From Paenibacillus rubinfantis (GTDB lineage: Bacteria > Bacillota > Bacilli > Paenibacillales > Paenibacillaceae), in assembly GCF_001486505.1 (NCBI RefSeq), contig NZ_LN909066.1, forward strand, positions 199,795-263,794: DNA of 64,000 nt, written 5' to 3'. The notes beneath the pieces were generated by a model. The model was not told the DNA's origin and did not search any database. It saw only the letters and a program-made list of their open reading frames with translations. Below are positions 50,831 through 60,313 of this stretch, piece by piece. The position numbers and the translations under genes are program-made. Position 1 is the stretch's first letter. Each line of letters opens with the position of its first letter.

Positions 50831-51598
50831 CTAGGTATTAAAGCTGACTAACAGTGACTTGACGATTAAATACCATCCATCTACTAGCACGAACAGCAAG
50901 ATTTTAAACGGCAGTGAAATCATGACCGGCGGCAGCATCATCATCCCCATCGCCATGAGTACACTAGAGACGACAATATCGATAATCAGAAACGGGATAA
51001 ATATCATAAAGCCCATTTGAAACGCCGTCTTTAGCTCGCTGATGGCAAAAGCGGGAACCATGACCGAAAGCGGAATGTCCTCGTAACTCTTGGGCTTCTC
51101 CATTTTGGTATAGCCCATAAACAGCTGAAGATCCTTCGTTCTCGTATGCGAGTACATAAACTTCTTCATAGGAACCGACGCTTTATCCAATGCCTCCGTT
51201 TGGGTGATTTCCCCTTTGATGTAAGGCTGCACCGCTACCTCATTGATGGTGGTGAGCGTTGGGCTCATAACGAATAACGTTAAGAACAAAGCAAGTCCGA
51301 TTAACACCTGGTTGGGGGGCATTTGCTGCGTTCCTAAGGAACTTCGGACAAACCCCAGCACTACAACGATTCGGGTAAAGCTTGTCATCAGCACCAAAAT
51401 CGCCGGTGCGATACTAAGTACCGTGATCAATAAGATGATTGACAACGAACTGGTACCTGACGCCCCGCCTGAGTCCGAATTCCCAATTTGAATACCGATG
51501 TTTGGAATCGGATCAACAGGTTCAGCCGATGCTACGGAAACCGCGAGTATACTCGATATCGTCAGCAGCAAGCCGACAATTAACAATTTTCTCTTCAT
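50831..51598 (-). CDS. fliP: Flagellar export protein FliP
   Basis: FliP pentamers form the top of the export channel. The 255-residue protein begins with a cleavable signal peptide (MKRKLL then hydrophobic, about 1-25), and shows MTSFTRIVVVLGFVRSSLGT and MGMMMLPPVMISLPFKILLF. The start overlaps the fliO stop by 4 nt. Confidence 0.96.
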   Translation of the reverse strand: MKRKLLIVGLLLTISSILAVSVASAEPVDPIPNIGIQIGNSDSGGASGTSSLSIILLITVLSIAPAILVLMTSFTRIVVVLGFVRSSLGTQQMPPNQVLIGLALFLTLFVMSPTLTTINEVAVQPYIKGEITQTEALDKASVPMKKFMYSHTRTKDLQLFMGYTKMEKPKSYEDIPLSVMVPAFAISELKTAFQMGFMIFIPFLIIDIVVSSVLMAMGMMMLPPVMISLPFKILLFVLVDGWYLIVKSLLVSFNT

Positions 51599-52134
51599 GA
51601 ATCCCTCGACCGATCTGTAGATTGTTCTTCCGGATCCTGCAAAAGTTCCTCCATTTGCCGTTTCCGGTCCGGCATCTTCCGCAACTGCGACTGAAACACC
51701 TCATGAAAAGCGACTTCGTCCAGCTCTTCTTCCTCTCGGGGTGGTTCTTTGCGCAAGCGCGAGATCCAGCCGGACAAGGTTGACGACAATCCGGCAAGTT
51801 CCGTTCCTTCTTCTTCGAAAGCTTGCAACAGCAAGGCTACCTCATCCGGGCCGGTTATTTTGTCCACCAGGGAAATATCCTCACCGACTCCCACAAGATA
51901 GATGCTCCCCCCGAGTTCAATCACTTGAAGGGATTTGTTTGGTCCGAGGCCAAGGGCTCCCAAAGTACGAATCGCACGACTCTGGGATAAATACCGGTTC
52001 CTTTTGCCAAGAAATCGGATCAGCAAGACAATTAAAGCAAGAATCAGGCCAAGAACTACGATGACGGTAAACAAGTTCCCCCAAAGGTTGACATCCCCAG
52101 TATCAAACGGGGGAGACTCCTGCGGATTATTCAT
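51595..52134 (-). CDS. fliO: Flagellar export protein FliO
   Basis: FliO (FliZ in Bacillus naming) is a scaffold for assembling the FliP ring. The 179-residue protein has one membrane segment (about 20-42) and the conserved domain segment LGPNKSLQVIELGGSIYLVG. The long acidic/Arg-rich tail is variable. It lies between cheY and fliP as in Bacillus. Confidence 0.9.
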   Translation of the reverse strand: MNNPQESPPFDTGDVNLWGNLFTVIVVLGLILALIVLLIRFLGKRNRYLSQSRAIRTLGALGLGPNKSLQVIELGGSIYLVGVGEDISLVDKITGPDEVALLLQAFEEEGTELAGLSSTLSGWISRLRKEPPREEEELDEVAFHEVFQSQLRKMPDRKRQMEELLQDPEEQSTDRSRDS

Positions 52135-52142
52135 CGCTTAGC

Positions 52143-52508
52143 TTACACCCCAAGCGTTTTGTTGATCGCTTCGATTACCCGGTCGGATTGGAAAGGCTTC
52201 ACGATAAAGTCCTTCGCTCCGGCTTGAATCGCATCGATAACCATCGCCTGTTGACCCATCGCAGAACACATAATCACTCTCGCGTTCGGGTCCAGCTTCT
52301 TAATCTCTTTTAATGCGGCGATACCGTCCATTTCCGGCATCGTAATATCCATCGTGATCAGATCCGGATGCAGCTCTTTGAATTTCTCGATGGCTTGCGC
52401 GCCGTCCTGCGCTTCACCCACGACTTCAAACCCGTTTTTCGTCAAAATATCACGGATCATCATTCTCATAAATGCTGCATCGTCTACGATAAGAATTCGG
52501 TTAGCCAT
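52143..52508 (-). CDS. cheY: Chemotaxis response regulator CheY
   Basis: CheY-P binds the motor switch to set rotation direction. The 121-residue receiver domain has the acidic pair Asp9-Asp10, phospho-acceptor Asp54 (ITMDITMPEM), Ser82 and Lys104 (IVKPF). The location between fliY and fliO is the Bacillus arrangement. Confidence 0.97.
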   Translation of the reverse strand: MANRILIVDDAAFMRMMIRDILTKNGFEVVGEAQDGAQAIEKFKELHPDLITMDITMPEMDGIAALKEIKKLDPNARVIMCSAMGQQAMVIDAIQAGAKDFIVKPFQSDRVIEAINKTLGV

Positions 52509-52535
52509 TGATATAAAATCCTCCCTAAACTTCTA

Positions 52536-53774
52536 CTATTGTAATTTTTGAATGCGGTCCCACTGACTGACGATATCCGTGACCCGTACGCCGAAGTTTT
52601 CGTCAATGACGACAACCTCGCCTTTCGCGATCAGTTTGTTGTTGACCAGAATATCCACGGGTTCACCGGCGAGCTTGTCCAACTCGATGATGGAGCCCTG
52701 GGACAGTTCCAGGATATCTTTAATTTGCCGTTGGGTCCTTCCTAATTCTACGGTGACTTTAAGGGGTATGTCCATCAATAAGTTTAAATTATTTTCATCC
52801 ACCTGACCAAAGGATGGATTCCCCAGATTAGCGAACTGCACAGGCTGTACATTCAAGTTACGCCCTGGCATCGTTCCATAATGGTGTGGTTCACCGAAAG
52901 GCTGACCTTGAGGCGGATATCCGTAAGGAGCAGGCTGCCCGTATCCATATCCGTCTTGCATCGGCGGCTGCTGCATCGGTTGAGACGTTGCGGGAGGCTG
53001 CTGATAGACAGGAGCCTGTGGAGCAGGTGCTGCAGGCTGAGGCGCCGGTGGCGCGGCTGCTGCGGCGCTTTCCTTGGCCCCTGTATTCGGTTCTGCCGCA
53101 GAACCACTGATCAGGCTGTCCACCATTTCCTTCGCAAACTTCACCGTTAACAGCTGCATAATCGTGGAGTCGATCAAATCCCCAATCGTCAAACGGAAGG
53201 AAATCTTAATCAGCGGATCCGCTTCCGGCAAGCTGTTGAGACCATGCCCGTCAGACATATTTAGAATATCAATGCCAGGTGGCGAGATATTCACGAACCG
53301 GTTAAAAATCGTAGACATCGAAGTCGCCGATGAACCCATCATTTGGTTCATCGCTTCCTGAACGGCACTAATGTGAATCTCGTTCAACTCTTCTTCTGCT
53401 GGATTTCCTTCCCCGCCAAGCATGAGGTCTGCAATCACCTGAGCATCTCTCGTCTTAATGACCAAAGAGTTCATTCCTTCGAACCCGTCGACATACTCGA
53501 CGTGGATGGCCACATGCGGTTTTGGAAACTCGGCTTCAAATTGGGACCGCGTAATAACGGAAACCTTTGGCGTCGTAATGTCTACCTTTTTATTAAGCAG
53601 CGTGGATAGCGCCGTAGCCGCACTGCCAAACGTAATGTTCCCGATTTCCCCCAGAGCGTCCTGCTCCAAAGGTGTCAGTACATCGTTAATGGTCGGCTCT
53701 TGAGCCGTATCCTGATTGGCTTGTTTCAACAGAGCGTCTATCTCTTCCTGGGACAAGTAATCATTGCTCGTCAA
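52536..53774 (-). CDS. fliY: Flagellar switch phosphatase FliY
   Basis: FliY combines a CheY-P phosphatase with a FliN-like switch component at the C-ring. The first domain has two CheC-like active-site segments (LEQDALGEIGNITFGSAATA and EIHISAVQEAMNQMMGSSAT). A Pro/Gln/Tyr-rich linker (about 230-310) separates it from the C-terminal SpoA domain (VTVELGRTQRQIKDILELSQ). The TTG at 53774, with AAGGAG 9 nt upstream, is preferred, overlapping fliM by 14 nt. The frame is open to 53804. Confidence 0.95.
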   Translation of the reverse strand: MTSNDYLSQEEIDALLKQANQDTAQEPTINDVLTPLEQDALGEIGNITFGSAATALSTLLNKKVDITTPKVSVITRSQFEAEFPKPHVAIHVEYVDGFEGMNSLVIKTRDAQVIADLMLGGEGNPAEEELNEIHISAVQEAMNQMMGSSATSMSTIFNRFVNISPPGIDILNMSDGHGLNSLPEADPLIKISFRLTIGDLIDSTIMQLLTVKFAKEMVDSLISGSAAEPNTGAKESAAAAAPPAPQPAAPAPQAPVYQQPPATSQPMQQPPMQDGYGYGQPAPYGYPPQGQPFGEPHHYGTMPGRNLNVQPVQFANLGNPSFGQVDENNLNLLMDIPLKVTVELGRTQRQIKDILELSQGSIIELDKLAGEPVDILVNNKLIAKGEVVVIDENFGVRVTDIVSQWDRIQKLQ

Positions 53775-54762
53775 GTTCTTCAACTCCTTCGCTGACAATT
53801 TCATCGATTTGGACCGCGATTCGGTCCTTCACCGTTCCGGGACTACCGATATATTTCAACCTATCGCCGATTCGGATTTGCAGTCCATCCTGAACGGGTT
53901 TGTTTAATGAGATTACGTCACCGACGGACAATCCCAGGAATTCGCGGATGGTGATCTGCGATTCTCCCAACTCCGCAATAATCGGCAGCTTGGCTTTGTT
54001 CACCCGGTTGCGAAGCGCATCGACCTCTTCCGGCGCGCGCGATTTCTTCTGAGAGACAAACCAATGGTGAACCGAAAGCTTCGGCATGATCGGTTCGATA
54101 ACGACATGCGGAATACATAAGTTAATCATTCCCGACGTATCTCCGATTTTCGTGCTTAGCGAGATCAGCGCGATCGTTTCGTTTGGCGATACGATTTGCA
54201 TAAACTGGGGATTGGTTTCCAATCCCTCCATACGCGGATTAATATCCACAATGGTCTTCCAGGCTTCCTGCAAGCTTTCAAAGGCGCGGCTGAAAATCCG
54301 CTCCATGATAATCGTCTCGATCTCCGTTAGCGCTCCGATTTTCGAAGGTGCTGCTCCGAGGCCGCCCAATAGCCGGTCCAGCATGGCAAAAGCGACGTTG
54401 GGATGCACCTCCAGCACCATTCTTCCTTCCAGCGGTTCCGCCTCAAAAATGTTCAGAATCGTCATTTTCGGAATGGAGCGAATAAATTCGTCATACGGAA
54501 GCTGCTCGACCTGAACGACATTGATTTGCACGAACGTACGCAGCTGTGCTGAAAAGTAGGTGGTGAGATAACGGGCAAAGTTTTCATGAATCCGGGTCAA
54601 GCTCCGAATATGATCTTTGGAAAATCTCACGGCTCTTTTAAAATCATAAGCGCGGATTTTCTTCTGTGTCTCTTCCTTTTTCAGTTCCTCGGCGTCCATT
54701 TCGCCCGAAGACAATGCAGCAAGCAGCGCGTCGATCTCGTTCTGCGACAATACATCAACCAA
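53761..54762 (-). CDS. fliM: Flagellar switch protein FliM
   Basis: FliM binds CheY-P and forms the C-ring. The 333-residue protein begins with the CheY-binding peptide LSQNEIDALL, then YDFKRAVRFSKDHIRSLTRI, the GG-containing LDRLLGG and a C-terminal SpoA domain (LGESQITIREFLGLSVGDVI). The TTG at 54762 is preferred, since the AAGGGGGTGA Shine-Dalgarno lies 5 nt upstream and overlaps the alternative GTG at 54771. Confidence 0.96.
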   Translation of the reverse strand: MVDVLSQNEIDALLAALSSGEMDAEELKKEETQKKIRAYDFKRAVRFSKDHIRSLTRIHENFARYLTTYFSAQLRTFVQINVVQVEQLPYDEFIRSIPKMTILNIFEAEPLEGRMVLEVHPNVAFAMLDRLLGGLGAAPSKIGALTEIETIIMERIFSRAFESLQEAWKTIVDINPRMEGLETNPQFMQIVSPNETIALISLSTKIGDTSGMINLCIPHVVIEPIMPKLSVHHWFVSQKKSRAPEEVDALRNRVNKAKLPIIAELGESQITIREFLGLSVGDVISLNKPVQDGLQIRIGDRLKYIGSPGTVKDRIAVQIDEIVSEGVEELDEQ

Positions 54763-54807
54763 ACCTCTCACCCCCTTAGAAAAATCCGTATTCGATCGAT
54801 ATTGATC

Positions 54808-55281
54808 TTAGATTCTCTGCATGATGAAATCGGTAATATCGATTTGAATCAATTTCCCTTCCGGCAGTGATTTGTTGATCAGGTTGAGCAATTTGGAGCT
54901 TAGATTGTCTTTTCCCAATGCACCTGTCAATTCCTCCGGCTTGGTATCCGCCAACGTTTTGATGATAATTGGCTTGATTTTGTAGTCCTTGATCTTGTCG
55001 AAGGCTTCCTTGGAAGTTGCATTATCCAGTTGGAACGCAAAATCCATGACCACAACGTAATCCGGCTCGGACAAATTCGTCTTGATATCGTCGATCGTTG
55101 AAGTCACTTTAACGATTTCGTCCACGGACAGCCTTGCTGGCTGGGCTACGCTATTCACCGCAGCGTTCATCTCGGTGCCAGGCGCGGGCTTGTTCATTTG
55201 ATTTACCAGCAGGAAGGCGGCCAATACGATCAAAGTAATGGCAAGCAATATCGTAATTAGCCAAGGCAGCATTTTTTTCAT
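54808..55281 (-). CDS. fliL: Flagellar basal-body protein FliL
   Basis: FliL is a single-pass membrane protein that supports stator function. The 157-residue protein has a transmembrane segment (about 5-27) and a periplasmic-side domain ending LPEGKLIQIDITDFIMQ. The ATG at 55281 gives a 4-nt overlap with swrD and an ideal GGAGG spacing; the ATG at 55287 would abut the ribosome site. Confidence 0.9.
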   Translation of the reverse strand: MKKMLPWLITILLAITLIVLAAFLLVNQMNKPAPGTEMNAAVNSVAQPARLSVDEIVKVTSTIDDIKTNLSEPDYVVVMDFAFQLDNATSKEAFDKIKDYKIKPIIIKTLADTKPEELTGALGKDNLSSKLLNLINKSLPEGKLIQIDITDFIMQRI

Positions 55282-55502
55282 GACCATTCCTCCGTTTGTT
55301 GCACTTTAATAGTTGCTGCGTGGATGCCGATTTCCCGATAATACGCTTGGATCATCGATATAACATCGGCCGCCTTCTCCAGCACGATAATACGTTTCCC
55401 CGTAATTAGGGTGACGTAGGTATCCGGTGTTTCTTCTACGGTCTCAATCATAATGGCGTTCAGCCACATCGGAGAACCGTTCAAGCGTGTTACTGAAATC
55501 AT
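55278..55502 (-). CDS. swrD: FlbD/SwrD-family flagellar protein
   Basis: This small 74-residue protein matches the FlbD family (MISVTRLNGSPMWLNAIMIE, then TLITGKRIIVLE). In B. subtilis SwrD increases flagellar power for swarming. GGAGGG precedes the ATG. A GC-rich hairpin separates it from flgE upstream. Confidence 0.9.
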   Translation of the reverse strand: MISVTRLNGSPMWLNAIMIETVEETPDTYVTLITGKRIIVLEKAADVISMIQAYYREIGIHAATIKVQQTEEWS

Positions 55503-55542
55503 GATTTCCCTCCTAAGCGATCAAGGAAGCGGAGGAAGCAGT

Positions 55543-55567
55543 CCGGGGACGGGGGACCCCGCCCCGG
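55543..55567. promoter_or_regulatory. GC-rich intercistronic hairpin between flgE and swrD
   Basis: CCGGGGaCGGGG and CCCCGCCCCGG form a stem of about 11 bp with one bulged base and a loop of about 2 nt. No T-run follows, so it is unlikely to be a simple terminator. It could protect the flgE mRNA 3' end after processing. Confidence 0.45.
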
Positions 55568-55579
55568 CTACCCCTTCGC

Positions 55580-56410
55580 TTAACGTTTCAGATTAACGAC
55601 TTCTTGAAGCACTTCGTCAGAGGTGGTGATGATCCGCGAGTTGGCTTGGAAGCCACGCTGCGCAACGATCATCTCGGTGAATTCGCCCGTCAGATCGACG
55701 TTGGACATCTCCAACTGGCCGGATACGAGAGCGCCCGTCCCGGCTTCTGCATTGTTCGGATTCGTATAGAATGCTTCGATATCTCCATCTGGCACTGCGT
55801 TTAAAGACACTCTGTACAGGTTACCACCGATTTTCTCCAGGCCTTCAGGGTTTACGACTCTTGCTATACCGATCTGGTCGCCTGGTACCGTATCTCCTGC
55901 AGCCTGCTTGAGCATAATCGTACCATCAGCGGCAATAGTAAATGCCGTTACAGCCTCAAAATCGATCGCTTCCATTGGATCCCCACCGATGTTACAAACG
56001 AGCAAACCATCAGAGGTTACCAACTGACCTGCAGCATCCAAGTGAAAATCACCGGCACGTGTCAAGAAAGGCACCTCTTGATCCGCCGTCAGCTTCACGA
56101 GGAAAAATCCGTCACCATCAATCCTCAAATCGAGCGGATTGTTTGTCGTCATCGCACTGCCGCCGGTATGTAACGTGTCTATCGAGCCGATGGAAGTACC
56201 AAGTCCGATTTGTTTGGCATTAATCCCTCCAGATTCGCCGTCAGCCGGCGCAGTAACCCCGGATACCGTCTGACTCATGATGTCCTTAAACATCACGCGT
56301 CCGGATTTGAAGCCTACCGTATTTACGTTCGCAATGTTATTGCCGATGACGTCCAGTTTGGTTTGAAAACCGCGCATCCCGGAAACGCCAGAATACATTG
56401 ATCTTAACAT
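55580..56410 (-). CDS. flgE: Flagellar hook protein FlgE (FlgG-like)
   Basis: This is the hook subunit gene at the usual place in Bacillus, earlier named flgG. The 276-residue protein has the rod/hook N-terminal motif SMYSGVSGMRGFQTKLDVIG, the flgG-like core (NNPLDLRIDGDGFFLV), and the C-terminal motif EFTEMIVAQRGFQANSRII. The short length is typical of Bacillales hooks. GAGGACAC lies just before the ATG. Confidence 0.93.
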   Translation of the reverse strand: MLRSMYSGVSGMRGFQTKLDVIGNNIANVNTVGFKSGRVMFKDIMSQTVSGVTAPADGESGGINAKQIGLGTSIGSIDTLHTGGSAMTTNNPLDLRIDGDGFFLVKLTADQEVPFLTRAGDFHLDAAGQLVTSDGLLVCNIGGDPMEAIDFEAVTAFTIAADGTIMLKQAAGDTVPGDQIGIARVVNPEGLEKIGGNLYRVSLNAVPDGDIEAFYTNPNNAEAGTGALVSGQLEMSNVDLTGEFTEMIVAQRGFQANSRIITTSDEVLQEVVNLKR

Positions 56411-56503
56411 GTGTCCTCATTCCTTCCAGTGATAAAGTAACTTGCTTCGGCCGCTTCAGTCGATCCGCAGCCGCTTGGCTCCCGTTCCCGGTCCAGCCAT
56501 TTT

Positions 56504-56887
56504 TTAAGAGATGATAACGGCGCTGTCGATTTGAGTGAACACGTTGTCCTTCATGCTGCTGCCGTCCATCGCAGTAACGACGGTACGATTATTTACGTTC
56601 ACGATGAGGGCCATGTCTTTCAATAGAATCAACGAGTCCTTTGCCCCTTTCGCCGCAGCGCTGTCAATTGCGGACTCAATCTTGTTCAACTGCTCTGGCT
56701 TCAGTTCAATTCCACGTTGCTCCAATCGCTTCACCGCATGATTGCTGAAATGGACGAGTCGATCCTCCAGCAAATCCTTGAAATTGGACCCTGCGACATT
56801 CGTCGAGTTATTAAGTTTGCTCGGCGTCAGCGCACTTGGCCCGATTCTTCCCGTATACAGTTGCCCTACTCGGATCGGCTCGTTCAT
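56504..56887 (-). CDS. TIGR02530-type flagellar operon protein
   Basis: This 127-residue protein shows HFSNHAVKRLEQRGIELKPE and NKIESAIDSAAAKGAKDSLI, matching the flagellar operon protein family I know as TIGR02530. It often sits between flgD and flgE in Firmicutes and spirochaetes. The biochemical role is unknown. The start overlaps the flgD stop by 4 nt. Confidence 0.85.
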   Translation of the reverse strand: MNEPIRVGQLYTGRIGPSALTPSKLNNSTNVAGSNFKDLLEDRLVHFSNHAVKRLEQRGIELKPEQLNKIESAIDSAAAKGAKDSLILLKDMALIVNVNNRTVVTAMDGSSMKDNVFTQIDSAVIIS

Positions 56888-57384
56888 GACGGATCCGCTC
56901 CTTGACCGGCTCCTTCAGCTTCTTCGGCAGGCTCGGCTACTTGTTCGATATCGGAAATATTAATTTCCTTGTCCCCTACTTTAACGTAGTGAACGCCGTC
57001 GCGAATAACAATCGAATTAACGATCCCGCTTTCCTTCTCAACAATGACTTCGGATTGTCCTGTAGTCACATCGTAATTACCTGTTTTCGTGCTGCTGACC
57101 CAGGACACCTCTTTCCCGATTAGTCCCGAATCATTGCCTAATGAACGACCTAAAGCGGAAAGCTGTTCAGAGATATTAGTCAACTGCTCCACCGAAGAAA
57201 ACTGGGCCATTTGAGCAACCATTTGCGTATTGTCCATCGGAGACAAGGGATCCTGATTTTGCATTTGGGCCATCATCAGCTTAAGGAAAGCATCTTTCCC
57301 AAGTTCGTTGCTTTTCGTGCTGGCCTTCTGGACATTGCTCTGTGAATAGTTCGGCCACATCACAGATGAATACGTATCAGCCAC
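56884..57384 (-). CDS. flgD: Flagellar hook-capping protein FlgD
   Basis: FlgD caps the growing hook and allows FlgE assembly. The conserved N-terminal motif FLKLMMAQMQNQDPLSPMDN and QMAQFSSVEQLTNI are visible, and the central region is short. The length of 166 is usual for Bacillales. The start is probably GTG at 57384 with GGAGGT upstream. Confidence 0.94.
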   Translation of the reverse strand: MADTYSSVMWPNYSQSNVQKASTKSNELGKDAFLKLMMAQMQNQDPLSPMDNTQMVAQMAQFSSVEQLTNISEQLSALGRSLGNDSGLIGKEVSWVSSTKTGNYDVTTGQSEVIVEKESGIVNSIVIRDGVHYVKVGDKEINISDIEQVAEPAEEAEGAGQGADPS

Positions 57385-57407
57385 GGAGGTACCTCCTTTC
57401 TGCTAAA

Positions 57408-58838
57408 TTAAGCCCGGGCGACAAAGGAACTACCGTAATTTTGCTCTTTAGCTCGAACCTCGGCGATCCACTCGTTCCATTCCTCATTAATGTCTTGAAT
57501 GGCGAGCGTATCCTCCTCGATCAATGTACGGCGTTTTTCGCTTTGTTGCTGTCCTGCTCCTCCACCAGATTGCCGGCCGTCATGATACATATGGGACGAC
57601 AATGACGTGTTTTGTGTCACTTCCAGTTTGTTCACCTGAAGCCCTTGGGATTGAAGCGCTGATCTCAGCTGTGCCATCTGCTGTTCCAGGGATTCCTTAG
57701 CAAATGCATGCTCCGTCATAAATTGGGCGGTCAATTGTCCATTTTGCATCGTAATTCGGACATCCACTTGACCCAGATGCTCCGGATAAAGCGAAATACT
57801 GGCCTCGGATACGCCTTTCAGGTTCACAATATCCAGCTTGTTAACCAGAAAACCGCTCATTTCTTTAGCAAAATGCTCCACCGGAACCGGTTTGGCTGCA
57901 TGTTTTACGGTTATAACGCCGCTGTCACGGATCGCAAGTTGTCCTGCGGTCACGATTTGCCCCGTAGGAACAGAGTCCTCCAGATCTTTGGGTTCAACCG
58001 TTAAGCCGTCGTTGGCCGTTTCGGTTGCCTGTACCTGGCTACTGAAGCGAACTTCAACCGCATTGCTTCCCGTCTTGGTGTTGTGTTGAGCGTTCTGGGC
58101 CCCTCCACGATGTAACGTATCCCCGTTTTGGCTTGAGTTCCCCTGTGGGTTCGCTCCTGCTCCTTGATCCGCCACGGGTATTCGTGATTGCACGCCTCCA
58201 GCGGATTCGTTTCCTTTTCCGCCCATCATTTTCAGATCGGACGTCTCAGGGAGAGTATCCAGCATTCCTTGCAGCGTATCCAACAGGACCCCGGCTTGCC
58301 CATGCGAGCTCGTGGACAACTTCGCAGCATCGGTGTTTGATCCCGTAGCCGCCAACAATTGCATCAACGCGTCCTGAACGGCAAAGCGTAACGTTTCCGG
58401 TTGTTGTGCCAGTGCCGGAAGTACCGCGGCTTCCTCGGCAACCGTTCCCGCAGTTTGAGGCGTGTTCGTTTGCTGCAGTAAAGTTTGGACATTTTGCAAC
58501 CAGCCTTGAAGAGCCGCCATCAATGAAGCGTCCGCTTGAAGGGCATCATCCAATTTGGGCAGCTGCTGCAGCAAGCCTTCGATCATGGCCGCTAATGCGC
58601 TGTCCATTTCATCAGAAGGTACGGCTTCAGCGTTCTTCTGCAATCCGGCCAACGTCAAAAGCTGGGAAGAGGCTTGTCCTTCCTGCGGCTGAGCATTACC
58701 GAGCAACATCGCTAGGAGTTTCTGGTCAAAAGACAAAGCTGCATTTTGCCCCGCTTCCGTCTTACCTGTCGATCCATACCATAACGAATTGGCGGATCCG
58801 GATTTACTAACATTCACTTGAGTTACGGTTTGACTCAT
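57408..58838 (-). CDS. fliK: Flagellar hook-length control protein FliK
   Basis: FliK measures hook length and triggers the FlhB specificity switch. The 476-residue protein has a long low-complexity N-terminal half rich in Gln, Ala and Gly, and a C-terminal Flg_hook domain with SISLYPEHLGQVDVRITMQN and LRSALQSQGLQVNKLEV. The ATG at 58838 has AAAGGAGGTGA upstream; the frame is open to 58859. Confidence 0.92.
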   Translation of the reverse strand: MSQTVTQVNVSKSGSANSLWYGSTGKTEAGQNAALSFDQKLLAMLLGNAQPQEGQASSQLLTLAGLQKNAEAVPSDEMDSALAAMIEGLLQQLPKLDDALQADASLMAALQGWLQNVQTLLQQTNTPQTAGTVAEEAAVLPALAQQPETLRFAVQDALMQLLAATGSNTDAAKLSTSSHGQAGVLLDTLQGMLDTLPETSDLKMMGGKGNESAGGVQSRIPVADQGAGANPQGNSSQNGDTLHRGGAQNAQHNTKTGSNAVEVRFSSQVQATETANDGLTVEPKDLEDSVPTGQIVTAGQLAIRDSGVITVKHAAKPVPVEHFAKEMSGFLVNKLDIVNLKGVSEASISLYPEHLGQVDVRITMQNGQLTAQFMTEHAFAKESLEQQMAQLRSALQSQGLQVNKLEVTQNTSLSSHMYHDGRQSGGGAGQQQSEKRRTLIEEDTLAIQDINEEWNEWIAEVRAKEQNYGSSFVARA

Positions 58839-58878
58839 CTTGTTCTCACCTCCTTTCAAGCTAAAATCCTACAGGAAT

Positions 58879-59817
58879 TCACTTGCTTACGAGTTGATTT
58901 AAGATCTTCACCGAGGTCTTCTCGTCGGCCTTCGCCATTTCCGCCAAAATCTTCGAACGTGTGGTACCATTCACGGATTTCAGGATCTTAAGTCCCTTTT
59001 CCGGACTTAGCTTATACGTTTGAAGCACGAGCTTAGCGGCATCTTCCGCTGCCATCGACGAAAAGGTCTGACTGAGCTCGGTATCACTTAGCCCTGTCCC
59101 GGTAGTCGTTGTTGAACTATCTGCAGCGGCTTCCATTTTAAGTCTAGACTGGAGAGCAGCGATCGCCAGATCCTCGGATGTGTTTACATCCTTCAGCTTA
59201 ATCGAAATATCCGCCGCTTTTTGCGGATTCATCTTTTCCAAAATCGCCACTTTACTCTCGTTGCTCATGACACTTAACATCTGCAGCGTCTCTTCCGTCG
59301 TCAACTTATCGAAAATTGCTGCAGCCTTACTGGGGCTCATTTCCGCATACAAATTTGCCAGCTTCTTAACTTCCTTCTGGTAAGCTTCCGCCTCCGCCGA
59401 TTGCTGTTGAACGCTCGCTTCCTGTTGAACTGTGGCGAGCTGATCCTGCAGTTCTTTAACCTTCTCCTGCTGTTCTGCCGCTTGCTGGTTCGCCGTTTGG
59501 AGCTCGACCTGCTGCTGAGCCAATTGATCCTTGAGTTCCTTTACGGTAGCTTCGGTACTCTCTTTTTGCTTCTGCTCTTCCTCCGCTGCTTGCTCCACTT
59601 CATCCTCAGGAACTTTTGGATCCGGGACCAGGTTCTTCACAACAGGAATCCGGTTCCCCAAATCAATTAGCGTATTGCGAAAGTCGATATTAAATAATGT
59701 AAGTAGTACGCCCAACAATACGACCGTAAAAAGAATCGGGGTCATAAAGAACAAAAAACGAGAAAATCCGCCCCCAGACTCTTCTTCCAACTCTTCATCC
59801 AGCGCTGTTTTTGCCAT
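58879..59817 (-). CDS. ylxF: YlxF/MotE-like membrane protein
   Basis: This 312-residue protein has one transmembrane segment (about 20-45), a long coiled coil (about 75-165, Gln/Glu/Lys-rich) and a C-terminal MgtE_N/MotE-like domain (YAEMSPSKAAAIFDKL, ILEKMNPQKAADI). It lies between fliJ and fliK as in Bacillus. MotE-like proteins chaperone motility components in other bacteria; the role here is inferred. The ATG at 59817 has GGAGGG upstream. Confidence 0.88.
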   Translation of the reverse strand: MAKTALDEELEEESGGGFSRFLFFMTPILFTVVLLGVLLTLFNIDFRNTLIDLGNRIPVVKNLVPDPKVPEDEVEQAAEEEQKQKESTEATVKELKDQLAQQQVELQTANQQAAEQQEKVKELQDQLATVQQEASVQQQSAEAEAYQKEVKKLANLYAEMSPSKAAAIFDKLTTEETLQMLSVMSNESKVAILEKMNPQKAADISIKLKDVNTSEDLAIAALQSRLKMEAAADSSTTTTGTGLSDTELSQTFSSMAAEDAAKLVLQTYKLSPEKGLKILKSVNGTTRSKILAEMAKADEKTSVKILNQLVSK

Positions 59818-59859
59818 CTCTTTCCCTCCTTCGAACAACCGTATGGGCGCCCGCCTTCT

Positions 59860-60303
59860 TTATCGGGCTCTCATGGCGAACCGGACCGTAGCCATTTCAT
59901 CCAGCTCGTTTTGTTCCCGAAGAAGCATTTCGTGCTGAAATTTGTTCATGGCTTTCTCTTTCGCTTTAAGCCATACCTTTTCGTCCAGCATTTTCCCTTT
60001 TAAAATCGCCTTCTTGTGTTCCACATTCCGTTCGGCGGCGCGAATATCGGCTAACTTCCGTTCGATCGCCTGGTCGATAAAATCCATGTATCGTTGAAGT
60101 TCCTGCAGTTTGATCATGGAGGCGGTATTCTCCGCTTCAACCGCGATTGCCGCCGCGGTATTGGCCTTATCCTCCAATAGCTGCTCCAGCGAACGTTGTT
60201 CCGATTGCAGTTGACCAACGGCAGCGGACAACATCCACTCGGCCTGCGTCTTTTCGTTGGATTTCAAATCTACTACTTTTTGATAGACGTAACGGAACTT
60301 CAT
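59860..60303 (-). CDS. fliJ: Flagellar export chaperone FliJ
   Basis: FliJ is a coiled-coil stalk that links the FliI ATPase to FlhA. The 147-residue protein is almost entirely helical, starting FRYVYQKVVDLKSNEKTQAE, which is typical of the family. It lies 10 nt after fliI. Confidence 0.92.
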   Translation of the reverse strand: MKFRYVYQKVVDLKSNEKTQAEWMLSAAVGQLQSEQRSLEQLLEDKANTAAAIAVEAENTASMIKLQELQRYMDFIDQAIERKLADIRAAERNVEHKKAILKGKMLDEKVWLKAKEKAMNKFQHEMLLREQNELDEMATVRFAMRAR

Positions 60304-60313
60304 ACTTTACGTT

